In this document: positions 1 to 6,749 of the stretch, in pieces | Layout: each line of letters opens with the position of its first letter | Position numbering within the stretch: the stretch's first letter is position 1 | IMG/VR virus record: IMGVR_UViG_3300047409_000472 | Coordinates: 1 to 42,364 of that record | DNA: 42,364 nt | From: a virus | Strand: one strand, 5' to 3' | Notes under the pieces: generated by a model | Seen by the model: only the letters and a program-made list of their open reading frames with translations | The model's database searches: none | What the model was told of the DNA's origin: nothing | Program-made: the position numbers and the translations under genes

Positions 1-1
1 C

Positions 2-190
2 TATGGCGGATACGGAGTGGGCGGATCGAAAGGCTTGGGGATGCTAAAAGTCGATCAGGGCTTGGGCCCCTGGATGTTGTCCATGTCGTTCATGGGCAAC
101 GGCAAGGACGTGGCGCCCGCGGGGCTGGGTATCGATCAGGAATACGGATTCTCATTGGGCGTGGCCTACCGTTTGTCTTCCTTGCATTGA
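2..190 (+). CDS. 3' end of a host gene, probable outer-membrane beta-barrel protein (partial)
   Basis: An open frame enters from the left edge and stops at TGA 188-190, giving 62 residues. The visible tail is rich in Gly and aromatic residues with alternating hydrophobic positions, and ends FSLGVAYRLSSLH, resembling the last strand of an outer-membrane barrel. It is on the strand opposite to the phage genes and overlaps the last 25 bp of the integrase gene tail to tail. I infer it is bacterial chromosome flanking the prophage. The barrel assignment rests only on strand-like patterning of a short fragment; the family is not recognised. Confidence 0.5.
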   Translation, partial: YGGYGVGGSKGLGMLKVDQGLGPWMLSMSFMGNGKDVAPAGLGIDQEYGFSLGVAYRLSSLH

Positions 191-1404
191 TTGGAGGGAG
201 GGGCGGAGGGTGAGGGACTACCCGCCCTATGCCCGGCAAGCCCCGTCGTTATTGATTCGCTACGCATTCGCGCCTCCGATGCGTCGTCAGTGTGTTGGAG
301 TTCATTTTCCAGGCCCTGAGAAACGACGCGCTCCTCTTCGACCTCGGTGTTGATGTAATCTTGGGTTTGGGCCCAGGTCTTGTGGCGCATGTACCGGGAG
401 GCAAGGGCCGGCCCGACCCCGTGTCGGTCCATGCTCGTCGCCGTCGAATGGCCGAAGGAGTGGAAGTCCCGCTTCTTCCCGTGGGCCATCAGGGGGATTC
501 CCAGCCGTTCCATATCCCGGTGCAGAACCTCGGCCGCATGGCGGATTCCAAAGTCCAGGAGCGGGGCGCTCGGGTCCTTCCCTTGGGAGGCATCCCATAG
601 GTCTTGCAACAGGGCGTCCGGGACGGTCTTTACGGCGTCCTTCCGGTCCTTCGCATCCTTCGCGGCCAGCTTGACCAGGGCGGAGGCCCACAGCATCGAG
701 GAAACCCGCAGGGAGGCCAATTCCCGGCGGCGGAACCGCAGGAGGTAGGCGCACCGGTAGACCAGGCTCCGGGCCCAGGGAACGCCCTGGAATAGCTTCC
801 GCAGCTCGTCCAGCTTGAAATCTCCCCGTGGGGACTTCGGACTCTTTTCCAGCGACCGGAAGGAAATAGGGGAGGCGGGCAGGTAGCCGGCGCGGGCCGC
901 CCAGGAGCAGAACCCGACCACGGCGTAGCCGTAATGGTTCACAGTATTCGGCGCGAACCGCTTGGCCAGCCTGGCAATCTCCAGGTCGAAAGGCCCCTGC
1001 CGAAGGTCGGAAAGGGATTTCAGGCCCAGGCCGTCGATGAAGTGCTGGATATGGTCGCGCTGGTGCCGGTCATGCCCTTCGCCCCAGCCGTGCCCCCGCT
1101 TCCCGCCGTTAAGCTGGCCCCAGGCGATGTATTCCGCCAAACGGTCGGTGATCCCCTTGGTGTCGGCCACGGGCATATCCATCGCCAAAAGATGGGCCCG
1201 GCGCTCGACGGCCTGGCGGACCTGGTCCATCCATACCTTCGTCCCGTTCTCCGTTTCCCGGCCCTTGGGCGCTTTCCCAAGGGTGGGGTAGAGCTGCGCC
1301 AACGCCTGGTCCTCGTAAGCGGATTCGGTGTGAATCCGTACTCCGTAGTACGGCACGCGCTTTCCGCTGGCGAGCTTCCGGGGTTTGGTGGTGGAGTATT
1401 TCAT
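166..1404 (-). CDS. int: Phage tyrosine recombinase (integrase), probably catalytically impaired
   Basis: 412 aa, a normal length for a phage integrase. An N-terminal DNA-binding part and a core-binding domain (about 85-190) precede the catalytic domain (about 195-360). Visible catalytic landmarks are the first Arg in LRFRRREL (Arg225), His315 of the HxxR box, His341 in MRHKTW and the nucleophile Tyr350 in QDYIN. The HxxR box reads HSFGH: Gly318 (codon GGC) replaces the second catalytic Arg, a change one base away from CGC. The C-terminus beyond about 365 is a low-complexity tail rich in Ser, Glu and Pro that overlaps the end of the flanking host gene, as if integration had supplied a new stop. 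It is the last gene of the leftward operon. It would catalyse integration and excision if active. Confidence 0.9.
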   Translation of the reverse strand: MKYSTTKPRKLASGKRVPYYGVRIHTESAYEDQALAQLYPTLGKAPKGRETENGTKVWMDQVRQAVERRAHLLAMDMPVADTKGITDRLAEYIAWGQLNGGKRGHGWGEGHDRHQRDHIQHFIDGLGLKSLSDLRQGPFDLEIARLAKRFAPNTVNHYGYAVVGFCSWAARAGYLPASPISFRSLEKSPKSPRGDFKLDELRKLFQGVPWARSLVYRCAYLLRFRRRELASLRVSSMLWASALVKLAAKDAKDRKDAVKTVPDALLQDLWDASQGKDPSAPLLDFGIRHAAEVLHRDMERLGIPLMAHGKKRDFHSFGHSTATSMDRHGVGPALASRYMRHKTWAQTQDYINTEVEEERVVSQGLENELQHTDDASEARMRSESITTGLAGHRAGSPSPSAPPSNQCKEDKR

Positions 1405-1520
1405 CGGGTATTTTAAGGTACCGCTTAGTTAAAGTTTTGACTACTAATATTTAGAGATAATTTTGTTACTACGCGCATGGCGAGCATAGCGCGCAGGACG
1501 CGCACGGCGCGCGCCCATCC
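1405..1520. other. AT-rich gap upstream of the integrase, with repeats
   Basis: This 116-bp gap is strikingly AT-rich at 1410-1472, against a GC-rich background, then turns into alternating GCGC-type sequence at 1472-1512. The AT-rich part contains two similar motifs in direct orientation, TTTTGACTACT (from 1434) and TTTTGTTACTAC (from 1461). Integrase arm-binding or excisionase sites commonly sit beside int, so this is a candidate for such sites, but that is inference. I see no convincing -35/-10 pair and no clear Shine-Dalgarno sequence for the integrase. Confidence 0.4.
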
Positions 1521-1865
1521 CTACTTCCCCCTAGCCTTCACCACTTCGCGCACCAGATCGGTTGGTTCCTCGTCGCAGAAAATCAGGCCCCGAGGATTCC
1601 AAAACGGACTGACCATGGCCTGATCCAAACGCGGAGCGGTGCCGACCCACTCTCCAATGTAGGGCCACGGCTCTTTACCCTTGTCTATGCCAGTGATTTT
1701 GGCTTTGAACCTTCCGCAACGACTTTCGTAGGTCTTACCCACTTCCAGCCGAAACAGCTTCTCCTTCTTCGGCCGAAGGCCTGCCCGAGTCTTCGAGGGC
1801 GGAACAGATTTCGAAATCTTCCCCTTGGGCTTCCCGGGGGTCTTTTTTTTAGTGGCCACTTTCAC
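1521..1865 (-). CDS. Small basic protein of unknown function
   Basis: 114 aa, GTG start preceded by AAGGAAAGGAA. The first 35 residues are a Lys/Pro/Ser-rich, probably disordered tail (ATKKKTPGKPKGK), followed by a compact stretch with YESRCGRFKAKITGI and WPYIGEWVGTAPRLDQ that looks like a small beta fold. I do not recognise the family. It lies between the SSB gene and the integrase in the leftward operon, so it is probably expressed early. The basic tail would suit nucleic-acid binding, which is inference. Confidence 0.65.
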   Translation of the reverse strand: MKVATKKKTPGKPKGKISKSVPPSKTRAGLRPKKEKLFRLEVGKTYESRCGRFKAKITGIDKGKEPWPYIGEWVGTAPRLDQAMVSPFWNPRGLIFCDEEPTDLVREVVKARGK

Positions 1866-1949
1866 TTCCTTTCCTTAAGGGGTTGACGACCGCTCCCTCC
1901 TCCACCAGGGGTCCAGAAGGGGGGAGGGGAGGAGGGAACTGGTACGGTT

Positions 1950-2519
1950 TTAGAAGGGGAGATCGTCTTCTGGTTGCCGCTGCGCCGCGCCGGCCACGGG
2001 CTCAAACCCATAGCTCTTGGCGTTTCCGGATTCGTACTTCACAAGTTTCACGACCTGGACGGCGTTGAGGTAGAAACTGACTCCACCGCCGAAAGTCTTG
2101 TATGTGTTGGGCGAATAGTTCACCCGCACCTCGGAACCGTTCCCAATCATCACCCCATCCATGACTTCATTGCGGGCATCGAAAATCTTTGGCTTGAATT
2201 TGTCCGAGGTCTTGAAGGTGACATATAGGCGGCCGGTCTTCTGGTCGTTTTCGTCGTATTCCCATTTAATGGGCATCTGTTTGGGCATGGGCAAGCCGGT
2301 ATTATCATCGATGGTCGCGGGTATCGCGGCGATTTCGGCGCGTACCTTTGTACACCACTCCTTCCAATCCGGATTGGCTGGGTCGAAGCACAAATCGATC
2401 TGGTACTTCGGCTCTCCTTTCTCGCGGCCCCGATCATCCTTTTGGATTTTCGGTTTGTTCAACCAAGCCCACTTGGCGATACCAAGAGGGGATACGAATC
2501 TTTCTTTCTTCTCGGCCAT
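1950..2519 (-). CDS. ssb: Phage single-stranded DNA-binding protein (Enc34/DUF2815-like)
   Basis: 189 aa. The N-terminal part (SPLGIAKWAWLNKP then KYQIDLCFDP) and the later segment FDARNEVMDGVMIGNGSEVRVNY followed by GGGVSFYLNAVQVVKLV match the layout of the phage Enc34-type ssDNA-binding family, an OB-fold that coats single-stranded DNA in replication and recombination. The C-terminus is acidic and ends EDDLPF, like the protein-docking tails of SSBs. AAGGAG sits upstream of the ATG. It follows the coiled-coil gene by 14 bp in the leftward operon. Placement beside the integrase, far from the helicase genes, suggests a recombination role as well. Confidence 0.8.
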   Translation of the reverse strand: MAEKKERFVSPLGIAKWAWLNKPKIQKDDRGREKGEPKYQIDLCFDPANPDWKEWCTKVRAEIAAIPATIDDNTGLPMPKQMPIKWEYDENDQKTGRLYVTFKTSDKFKPKIFDARNEVMDGVMIGNGSEVRVNYSPNTYKTFGGGVSFYLNAVQVVKLVKYESGNAKSYGFEPVAGAAQRQPEDDLPF

Positions 2520-2533
2520 GATACAGACTCCTT

Positions 2534-3658
2534 TTAAGGGGCTTTGGGGGTGATGGGTGCGATAGCGTCGGCCCGCTTCTCGATGAAGGCGGCCATCTTA
2601 GAAACGGCGTTTTCGATCTCGATCATGGCGGCGTTGCCGGCGACGGTGACCGTCTTCGGCAGGGCAATCTCGCGTATGACCTGAGCCAGGGCGCGGATCT
2701 TCTCGGCGTCGGGCCGGGCGGCCTCGATGGCCTTGGCCCTGGCTTCTGCCTCGGCCCGCTCCCGCTCGGCGCGCTCCGCGGCTTCCCTGGCGTCCTGCTC
2801 GGCCTTGGCTTTCGCCTTCTCGGCTTCCTCCTTGCGGATCTGCTCCTCGCGGGCGGCTTGCTCGGCGGCGCGCTTCTTCGCCTCGAACTCCTCTTGTTCC
2901 TTCCGCAGGGCGGCGCGCTGTTCTTCCAGCACCTTGGCCGCGGCCTCTTGCTCGGCCTTGACATTGGCCAGGCGCTCGCGTTCGGCCTGCTCGGCGGCGG
3001 CGCGCTCCTGGGCAGCCTTTTCCTCGGCAGCCTTGCGCTCGGCTTCCTGCTTGGCCAAAGCTTCCTCGGCAGCGATGCGCAGCTTTTCCTTGGCTTCCCA
3101 GGCTTCCGTAGCCGACGCCAGGGCGAAATCGAATTGCATATCGCTCATGTTGGCGATCTCGGCCAGGGAAATCGGCGCCCCGACCTTCTGGAAGGCATCC
3201 ACGCGGGCCTGTATCTTGGCGTCGATTGCTTTTTGCTTCTCGGCCTTGATGCGCTCGACCTCGGCCTTGTAGGCGGCTTCCTCGGCGTCCAAGTGTTCTT
3301 CGGCGGGGGTAATCAGGCCGGTGAGGTACTTGGCAACGGAATTGCAGGTTTTGATTTGCGCCTGGTGGTAATCGTTTTTCCCCTTGCGGATATTATCCAG
3401 CCGAATCCGTGCGTCCCGCAGTTCGATGCGGGTAGCATGGGCCACGGCGTAGCCGGCGCGGTCTTCCGGCCCGTTGATTTTCAGCGGCAACCCGCGGGAG
3501 GCCATGGCAATCAAGTCGGTTTCCGTGACCTCGAAATCGGCCATGATATCCGTGGGCAGTTTCGGCCGCAGCGTGGCCGGTGGCGGGGTCGATTCTTCTA
3601 CGGCGTCCGCCGCATCCATGAATTCCTGGCGCATTGCCAGCCCTGCTTCTTCGCGCAT
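2534..3658 (-). CDS. Long coiled-coil phage protein (early operon)
   Basis: 374 aa starting MREEAGLAMRQEF. I chose ATG 3658 because GAAGGAGAAAGAGATC precedes it and because the frame upstream of it reads like a shadow (Arg-rich). Residues about 40-110 form a folded N-terminal part; about 110-310 is a long Ala/Glu/Lys/Arg/Gln coiled coil (AEEKAAQERAAAEQAERERL); the last 60 residues (KTVTVAGNAAMIEIENAVSKM) form a small terminal domain. Proteins of this build are common next to SSB or recombinase genes in temperate phages and may belong to the recombination module, but I cannot assign an activity. Confidence 0.75.
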   Translation of the reverse strand: MREEAGLAMRQEFMDAADAVEESTPPPATLRPKLPTDIMADFEVTETDLIAMASRGLPLKINGPEDRAGYAVAHATRIELRDARIRLDNIRKGKNDYHQAQIKTCNSVAKYLTGLITPAEEHLDAEEAAYKAEVERIKAEKQKAIDAKIQARVDAFQKVGAPISLAEIANMSDMQFDFALASATEAWEAKEKLRIAAEEALAKQEAERKAAEEKAAQERAAAEQAERERLANVKAEQEAAAKVLEEQRAALRKEQEEFEAKKRAAEQAAREEQIRKEEAEKAKAKAEQDAREAAERAERERAEAEARAKAIEAARPDAEKIRALAQVIREIALPKTVTVAGNAAMIEIENAVSKMAAFIEKRADAIAPITPKAP

Positions 3659-3842
3659 GATCTCTTTCTCCTTCAGGTTTGGCGAACATTTCCGCATCGC
3701 CGATTTCGTAAATCCAGGTCTGAAAATCCTTGCCGCGCCAGTCGATGTTGTACCCGTCCGCCTTCGATTCCTCCATCGGGCTCTTCTGGCGCGTAGCGCC
3801 CGCCGTAGCGCCAGCGAAGGCGGAACCATTCTTCCTAGTCAT
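3393..3842 (-). CDS. Small phage gene, possibly frameshifted into a long overlap
   Basis: Starts MTRKNGSAFAG at ATG 3842, with GGAGG eight bases upstream and an ATGA overlap with the preceding 22-residue gene, so initiation here is well supported. The first ~60 residues look like a real protein (DGYNIDWRGKDFQTWIYEIG). After AKPEGERDH the frame runs 266 bp inside the next gene and becomes Arg/Gly-rich shadow sequence, stopping at 3393 (149 aa). A TGA in another frame lies just after the AKP codons, directly before the next gene's ribosome-binding site, so a single-base indel would restore a ~57-residue gene. Either a true long overlap or a frameshifted gene. Confidence 0.45.
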   Translation of the reverse strand: MTRKNGSAFAGATAGATRQKSPMEESKADGYNIDWRGKDFQTWIYEIGDAEMFAKPEGERDHARRSRAGNAPGIHGCGGRRRRIDPATGHAAAETAHGYHGRFRGHGNRLDCHGLPRVAAENQRAGRPRRLRRGPCYPHRTAGRTDSAG

Positions 3843-3907
3843 CTTCCATACCTCCACGCCATCATTCCGTACACCAGGGCCGCCAGGGCCAGGATAAGCC
3901 GCTTCAC
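3839..3907 (-). CDS. 22-residue hydrophobic micropeptide
   Basis: GTG start, 22 codons, encoding a single hydrophobic segment (KRLILALAALVYGMMAW) with basic residues at both ends, as expected for a one-helix membrane peptide. Its GTG overlaps the TGA of the upstream gene, and its TGA overlaps the ATG of the downstream gene, so it fits exactly between neighbours by translational coupling. AAGGTG precedes the start. Function unknown; a single-pass toxin or membrane regulator are possibilities, not demonstrated. Confidence 0.6.
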   Translation of the reverse strand: MKRLILALAALVYGMMAWRYGR

Positions 3908-4113
3908 TCCTTCACCTTTTCCAGGATGACGCGGGGGCCATCTTCATCACCGTTCGAATAGCACACGCCAAAGCAAAACCACCGGCTCCAATAGTGCTCC
4001 CCTGGTTTGGGTCTGCGGTATTTCCCGGTGACGCGGTATTTTCCGCCCGCCCCTCCCTCGACAATCCCAAACCTCGTCGGCGGCCTATGCTCTTTCGGCA
4101 CTCGCACCTTCAT
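3904..4113 (-). CDS. Hypothetical small basic protein
   Basis: 69 aa starting MKVRVPKEHR. ATG 4113 is chosen because it forms an ATGA overlap with the stop of the preceding 49-residue gene; an in-frame ATG five codons earlier is possible. The sequence is Arg/Lys/Gly-rich in the first half (GKYRVTGKYRRPKPGEHYW), followed by aromatic and Cys residues (WSRWFCFGVCYSNGDEDG). The two Cys alone do not make a zinc site. Not recognised. Member of the coupled leftward string of small genes between the Cro-like gene and the coiled-coil gene. Confidence 0.6.
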   Translation of the reverse strand: MKVRVPKEHRPPTRFGIVEGGAGGKYRVTGKYRRPKPGEHYWSRWFCFGVCYSNGDEDGPRVILEKVKE

Positions 4114-4259
4114 TTCACACCAACCCAATCCACCCTACGGGCCGCGTAGTAGTACCGGCGAAAGCTCTCCACCAGCTCCGCGAAGGTCCGTGGGCATCCG
4201 GTCTTGAGGTAGTAGGCCTGCTCCTCGCGGATGTACTCGGCGTATACTTCGGGGTTCAT
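4110..4259 (-). CDS. Hypothetical 49-residue protein
   Basis: ATG 4259 (MNPEVYAEYIREEQAYY) to TGA 4110; GAAGGTGGC precedes the start. Both ends overlap neighbours by 4 bp (ATGA), which strongly supports the gene despite its size. It is helical, with many Tyr, Arg and Glu residues (YYLKTG, FRRYYYAARRVDW). Not recognised. Confidence 0.6.
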   Translation of the reverse strand: MNPEVYAEYIREEQAYYLKTGCPRTFAELVESFRRYYYAARRVDWVGVK

Positions 4260-4498
4260 GCCACCTTCCTCCGCGCTGCCCAAGCCGCCTCGCTGGCCTT
4301 CCGCGCACGCTCATCTTCCAGGGCTTGCCAGCATTCCCGGCCGACCAGGTAGGCGTTATCCAGGGGTTCCCAATCGAGGCCTTCCGGCGTAGCCGCCAGG
4401 GATTCCAGCTCGGGATCCGGGCGCAGGGCGTCCAGGTCCGGGGTGTACCCGTAGTCGGCGAGGCAGTCTTGGGTGTATTGATCCACTCCGTAGGACAT
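4256..4498 (-). CDS. Hypothetical 80-residue protein
   Basis: 80 aa, MSYGVDQYTQDCLADYGYTP at the N-terminus, acidic in the middle (DLDALRPDPELE) and a basic Ala/Arg-rich helix at the C-terminus (RARKASEAAWAARRKVA). Starts on the last base of the upstream gene's stop and overlaps the next gene by ATGA. No family recognised; an early small phage protein by position. Confidence 0.6.
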   Translation of the reverse strand: MSYGVDQYTQDCLADYGYTPDLDALRPDPELESLAATPEGLDWEPLDNAYLVGRECWQALEDERARKASEAAWAARRKVA

Positions 4499-4848
4499 CA
4501 GCGCGGATCCCCTTCCTTCACCGGGCCCAGCATTTCGGCGATCTCTTGCTCAATGGCCTGCTGGCGGTGCCTTTCCATGATCTTCCTCTGCGCCTCGACT
4601 TGAGCGCGTATCCAGTCGGTAGCTTCCTCCCAGGATGTTGCATAAGCGACAAGGGCGCTATAGGGTCGGTCCGGGGTCACCGGGTCCACCTTATGAGGTC
4701 CCGGATAGGGTAACTCGGGCACTACCTCCGGGGCCGAAGGCCCGGCGGAGCGTAGCGGAGCCGGAAAAGGCTTCTTCCTAGGCAACCTATCTGCTACCTG
4801 GATCAGGATGTAAAACAGGGCCTTGTAAAACCAATCGAGGAGGATCAT
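4498..4848 (-). CDS. Probable membrane-anchored small phage protein
   Basis: 116 aa. Residues 2-18 (ILLDWFYKALFYILIQV) form a hydrophobic segment followed by basic RLPRKK, consistent with an N-terminal anchor. A Pro-rich linker follows, coinciding with a GC-rich palindromic insertion in the DNA near 4740-4765 (peptide APLRSAGPSAPE), then a helical C-terminal region ending IAEMLGPVKEGDPR. Overlaps its neighbours by 1-4 bp. Function unknown. Confidence 0.55.
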   Translation of the reverse strand: MILLDWFYKALFYILIQVADRLPRKKPFPAPLRSAGPSAPEVVPELPYPGPHKVDPVTPDRPYSALVAYATSWEEATDWIRAQVEAQRKIMERHRQQAIEQEIAEMLGPVKEGDPR

Positions 4849-5486
4849 TTCGACTCCCCCAGGGATTCCGGGGACGGGGGCATGGGCTCAGGAATGGGTC
4901 CGGCAAACTCTCGATCAGGGTTCGCTACGGAAATGGCCCGAGATTTTCCGCTAGTGGTAAACATGATCAGTTGCCCGGTCATCTCTTCGATGTTTACAAG
5001 CTCCATTGGTCCGGGTTGAAGTTGGGTCCAGTAATACCCCTCGCAAGAGGGTTTTTCCTTCGTCCAAATCAGGGCCAGGGGTTGGGAAGAGGAAGGACGG
5101 GGAGCGGCGGGATCGGCCCCGGCAATCAGGGCGGCGATTTCTAGCGCTGAGGCTGCGGGGGATTCGGGGACGTTCTCAAGGTCTAGGCTCGACTCGATAT
5201 TCGTGAACAATCCATTCAAGCTCCAATCGCGCGTATACGTTCTCTGAAAGGGCGACAAAACCACTCCGACCACGGGCCTGGTAAGGCCATGATCGATCGC
5301 CAGGATGCGGACGGGGATTTTGCTTCCCTTGGTGCGCACCGGCTTGGTAAAGTCCACCGGGCCCGGGAAGGGTTTGGATGGGCCCGAGATCATGTCCTGA
5401 GAGCCCGCAGGGCTCGGTGAGCGGGCTTCCGCCGACTCGTCCCCAATCTCTTCTTGCGGGATCCCTGTTTGATTCGTATCGTTCAT
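4845..5486 (-). CDS. Phage accessory protein with DUF551-like C-terminal motif
   Basis: 213 aa starting MNDTNQTGIPQEEIG at ATG 5486, with GAAGGAGAAAGG upstream; the longer open frame upstream is Arg-rich shadow. The N-terminal 60 residues are low complexity and include a palindromic repeat insert (SAEARSPSPAGSQD). The C-terminal half has the pattern IWTKEKPSCEGYYW followed by FAGPIPEP, the spaced W..P...GYYW and GPIPEP arrangement found in small phage proteins of DUF551 type. Role unknown. The resemblance is from motif memory, not a search. Confidence 0.5.
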   Translation of the reverse strand: MNDTNQTGIPQEEIGDESAEARSPSPAGSQDMISGPSKPFPGPVDFTKPVRTKGSKIPVRILAIDHGLTRPVVGVVLSPFQRTYTRDWSLNGLFTNIESSLDLENVPESPAASALEIAALIAGADPAAPRPSSSQPLALIWTKEKPSCEGYYWTQLQPGPMELVNIEEMTGQLIMFTTSGKSRAISVANPDREFAGPIPEPMPPSPESLGESK

Positions 5487-5563
5487 GATGTCGCCTTTCT
5501 CCTTCAATCGTTGTGAGGTGACCACGGCTCCGAGGCGCGCTAACGCCTGCGGGGCCTTTTCGT

Positions 5564-5767
5564 TTACGCCTTCAGTCCTGTCCGCTTTGCTTCCATCAGG
5601 GCTTCCCACTCGTCTTTGGGCAAGTCCACTTCCCACGCCCTAGCGACCTTTTCGCCGTACGCCGAAATCATGGTGGCGCGCATCCGCATCAGTTCCACCC
5701 CCAGCCGGGGCCGGGCTGCTTGCGAGGGCTGGAGACCTTCGGGATTCTGGTGGATTTCGAGAGACAT
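5564..5767 (-). CDS. Hypothetical 67-residue early protein
   Basis: Start taken at ATG 5767 (MSLEIHQNPEGLQPSQAARP); an in-frame start 33 bp earlier exists but lacks a better ribosome-binding site. The C-terminal half is helical and charged (YGEKVARAWEVDLPKDEWEALMEAKR). A GC-rich imperfect palindrome lies just downstream (5529-5556). Second gene of the leftward operon after the Cro-like gene. Not recognised; a Cox/CII-like regulator is possible by position only. Confidence 0.5.
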   Translation of the reverse strand: MSLEIHQNPEGLQPSQAARPRLGVELMRMRATMISAYGEKVARAWEVDLPKDEWEALMEAKRTGLKA

Positions 5768-5829
5768 TTTGTTATTCCGGGCTCTTGATAGGGTTTGCAA
5801 GGGTGGTTAGCTCTATGGGTGATAGTGGG

Positions 5830-6033
5830 TTAGGCGGCCTGGGACTCAGCCTTGGCCTGGTCAGCGGCTTCTTGCAGGATGGCGGCGGTTTCGAGTTTGA
5901 TGGCATGCAAGAGGCCGGGGTGCCCGATTCCCTTGCTGCGAGCCGTGGAAACGGTCGGCGTCTTGTAGTCCGTTCCCAGGCGGCGGTTAACCCGTTCCGT
6001 CAGGGTTTCGAGAGATACGGAGGCTATGTTCAT
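5830..6033 (-). CDS. Putative Cro-like regulator
   Basis: 67 aa, divergent from the repressor gene with a 43-bp gap, first gene of the leftward operon: the usual position of cro. AGGAA lies nine bases before ATG 6033. The segment TLTERVNRRLG-TDYKTPTVSTARSKGIGHPGLL can be read as helix-turn-helix (second helix ending in RRLG, recognition helix TPTVSTARSKG). This is by eye and position; a different small early protein cannot be excluded. It would compete with the repressor at the operators in 6061-6119. Confidence 0.5.
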   Translation of the reverse strand: MNIASVSLETLTERVNRRLGTDYKTPTVSTARSKGIGHPGLLHAIKLETAAILQEAADQAKAESQAA

Positions 6034-6060
6034 TTCTATGTTTCCTGAAAACGTTTAAGC

Positions 6061-6119
6061 TATGACATAAGGTATCATGACAAATCATGATCGTCAACAT
6101 GAATCCATGATAAATCATC
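6061..6119. promoter_or_regulatory. Candidate immunity operators between Cro-like and repressor genes
   Basis: Two 13-bp repeats differing at one base, CATGACAAATCAT (6076-6088) and CATGATAAATCAT (6106-6118), lie exactly 30 bp apart, about three helical turns, on the same face. Each has ATGA/TCAT inverted arms. A looser copy (ATGACATAAGGTATCAT) occupies 6062-6078. They span the divergent start region and run into the repressor's first codons. This is the expected place for lysis-lysogeny operators; binding is inferred. Confidence 0.65.
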
Positions 6120-6472
6120 CCCGATTTAAAAATCTGGGAGATTGGATCTCTTTGGAATACGGCGATCAGGGTGCGTTGGCGGATGCGCTTAAGCCAAAAG
6201 TGGCGAAAAACACCGTTTCAAGCTGGAAAACAGGAAAGAACGGGATCCCCGGGGAATACCAGAAGCAAATCCGGAAGATGGGTTATGACGGCCCGTGGCC
6301 GCAGGAAGTGGCAAAGACCCCCGCAGCGCCGGCCGGCGTCAGCGAGCGCGAGATCGGGAAGCTGGAAGGACGGATCGAGGCTTTGGAGCGGGTCGTGGAA
6401 CGGTTGGCGGAGGCGTTCCGCCATCACATGTCGAAAGAGCCCGACGAAGCCCACCCGCAGGCGCGCACATGA
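6077..6472 (+). CDS. Phage repressor (CI-like), HTH plus coiled coil
   Basis: 131 aa. Residues about 29-68 form a helix-turn-helix domain: GALADALKPKVAKNTVSSWK has the scan-turn-recognition pattern of CI/Cro-type DNA-binding domains. A Pro/Ala linker (about 80-93) leads to a heptad-patterned coiled coil (SEREIGKLEGRIEALERVVE) that would dimerise it. There is no S24/LexA-type peptidase domain, so RecA-stimulated self-cleavage is not expected. ATG 6077 has AAGG five bases upstream; the in-frame ATG at 6107 has no ribosome-binding site. It faces the leftward early operon and presumably maintains lysogeny. Confidence 0.8.
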   Translation: MTNHDRQHESMINHPRFKNLGDWISLEYGDQGALADALKPKVAKNTVSSWKTGKNGIPGEYQKQIRKMGYDGPWPQEVAKTPAAPAGVSEREIGKLEGRIEALERVVERLAEAFRHHMSKEPDEAHPQART

Positions 6473-6749
6473 GGGCCCGTAAGATCGCTTCCGCATTCTC
6501 CCTGCGCGCAGCGCCCGCCGCAGGCGGAACAGCTTTCTTTCCCCGTAACTTCTGAGTTACCTTATCCATGAAGCCCACTTTCCCAAGTTCTCATTACCAC
6601 AGAAATAAGGTTATTCCTGATGCGGGGACGGGGTGTGTCCCTGATGAGTTGAGGTCCGTTGAAAAGGCGTTTACGCGCAATCTGTGCGTGTGATATGGCT
6701 CACGCTTGATTTACTCTGTAGGAACTATATTCCCGGTCTGGAGGCCAAA
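6473..6749. other. Intergenic region between repressor and lipoprotein gene
   Basis: 277 bp without a convincing gene. It holds a GC-rich palindromic repeat (about 6507-6533) of a type also found near 3788, and a perfect 6-bp inverted repeat GTAACT/AGTTAC (6545-6560) with a 4-base loop but no T-run. A short stem (GGGAC/GTCCC) lies near 6625-6643. The rest is less GC-rich and should contain the lipoprotein promoter; TTGATT near 6707 and TATATT near 6727 are spaced too closely to be convincing. Confidence 0.4.

Noticed and set aside
6339-6578. 79-residue minus-strand frame opposite the repressor end
   Set aside because: Apart from an appealing N-terminus it is Arg/Pro/Ala shadow sequence, overlaps the repressor's coiled coil and has no ribosome-binding site.
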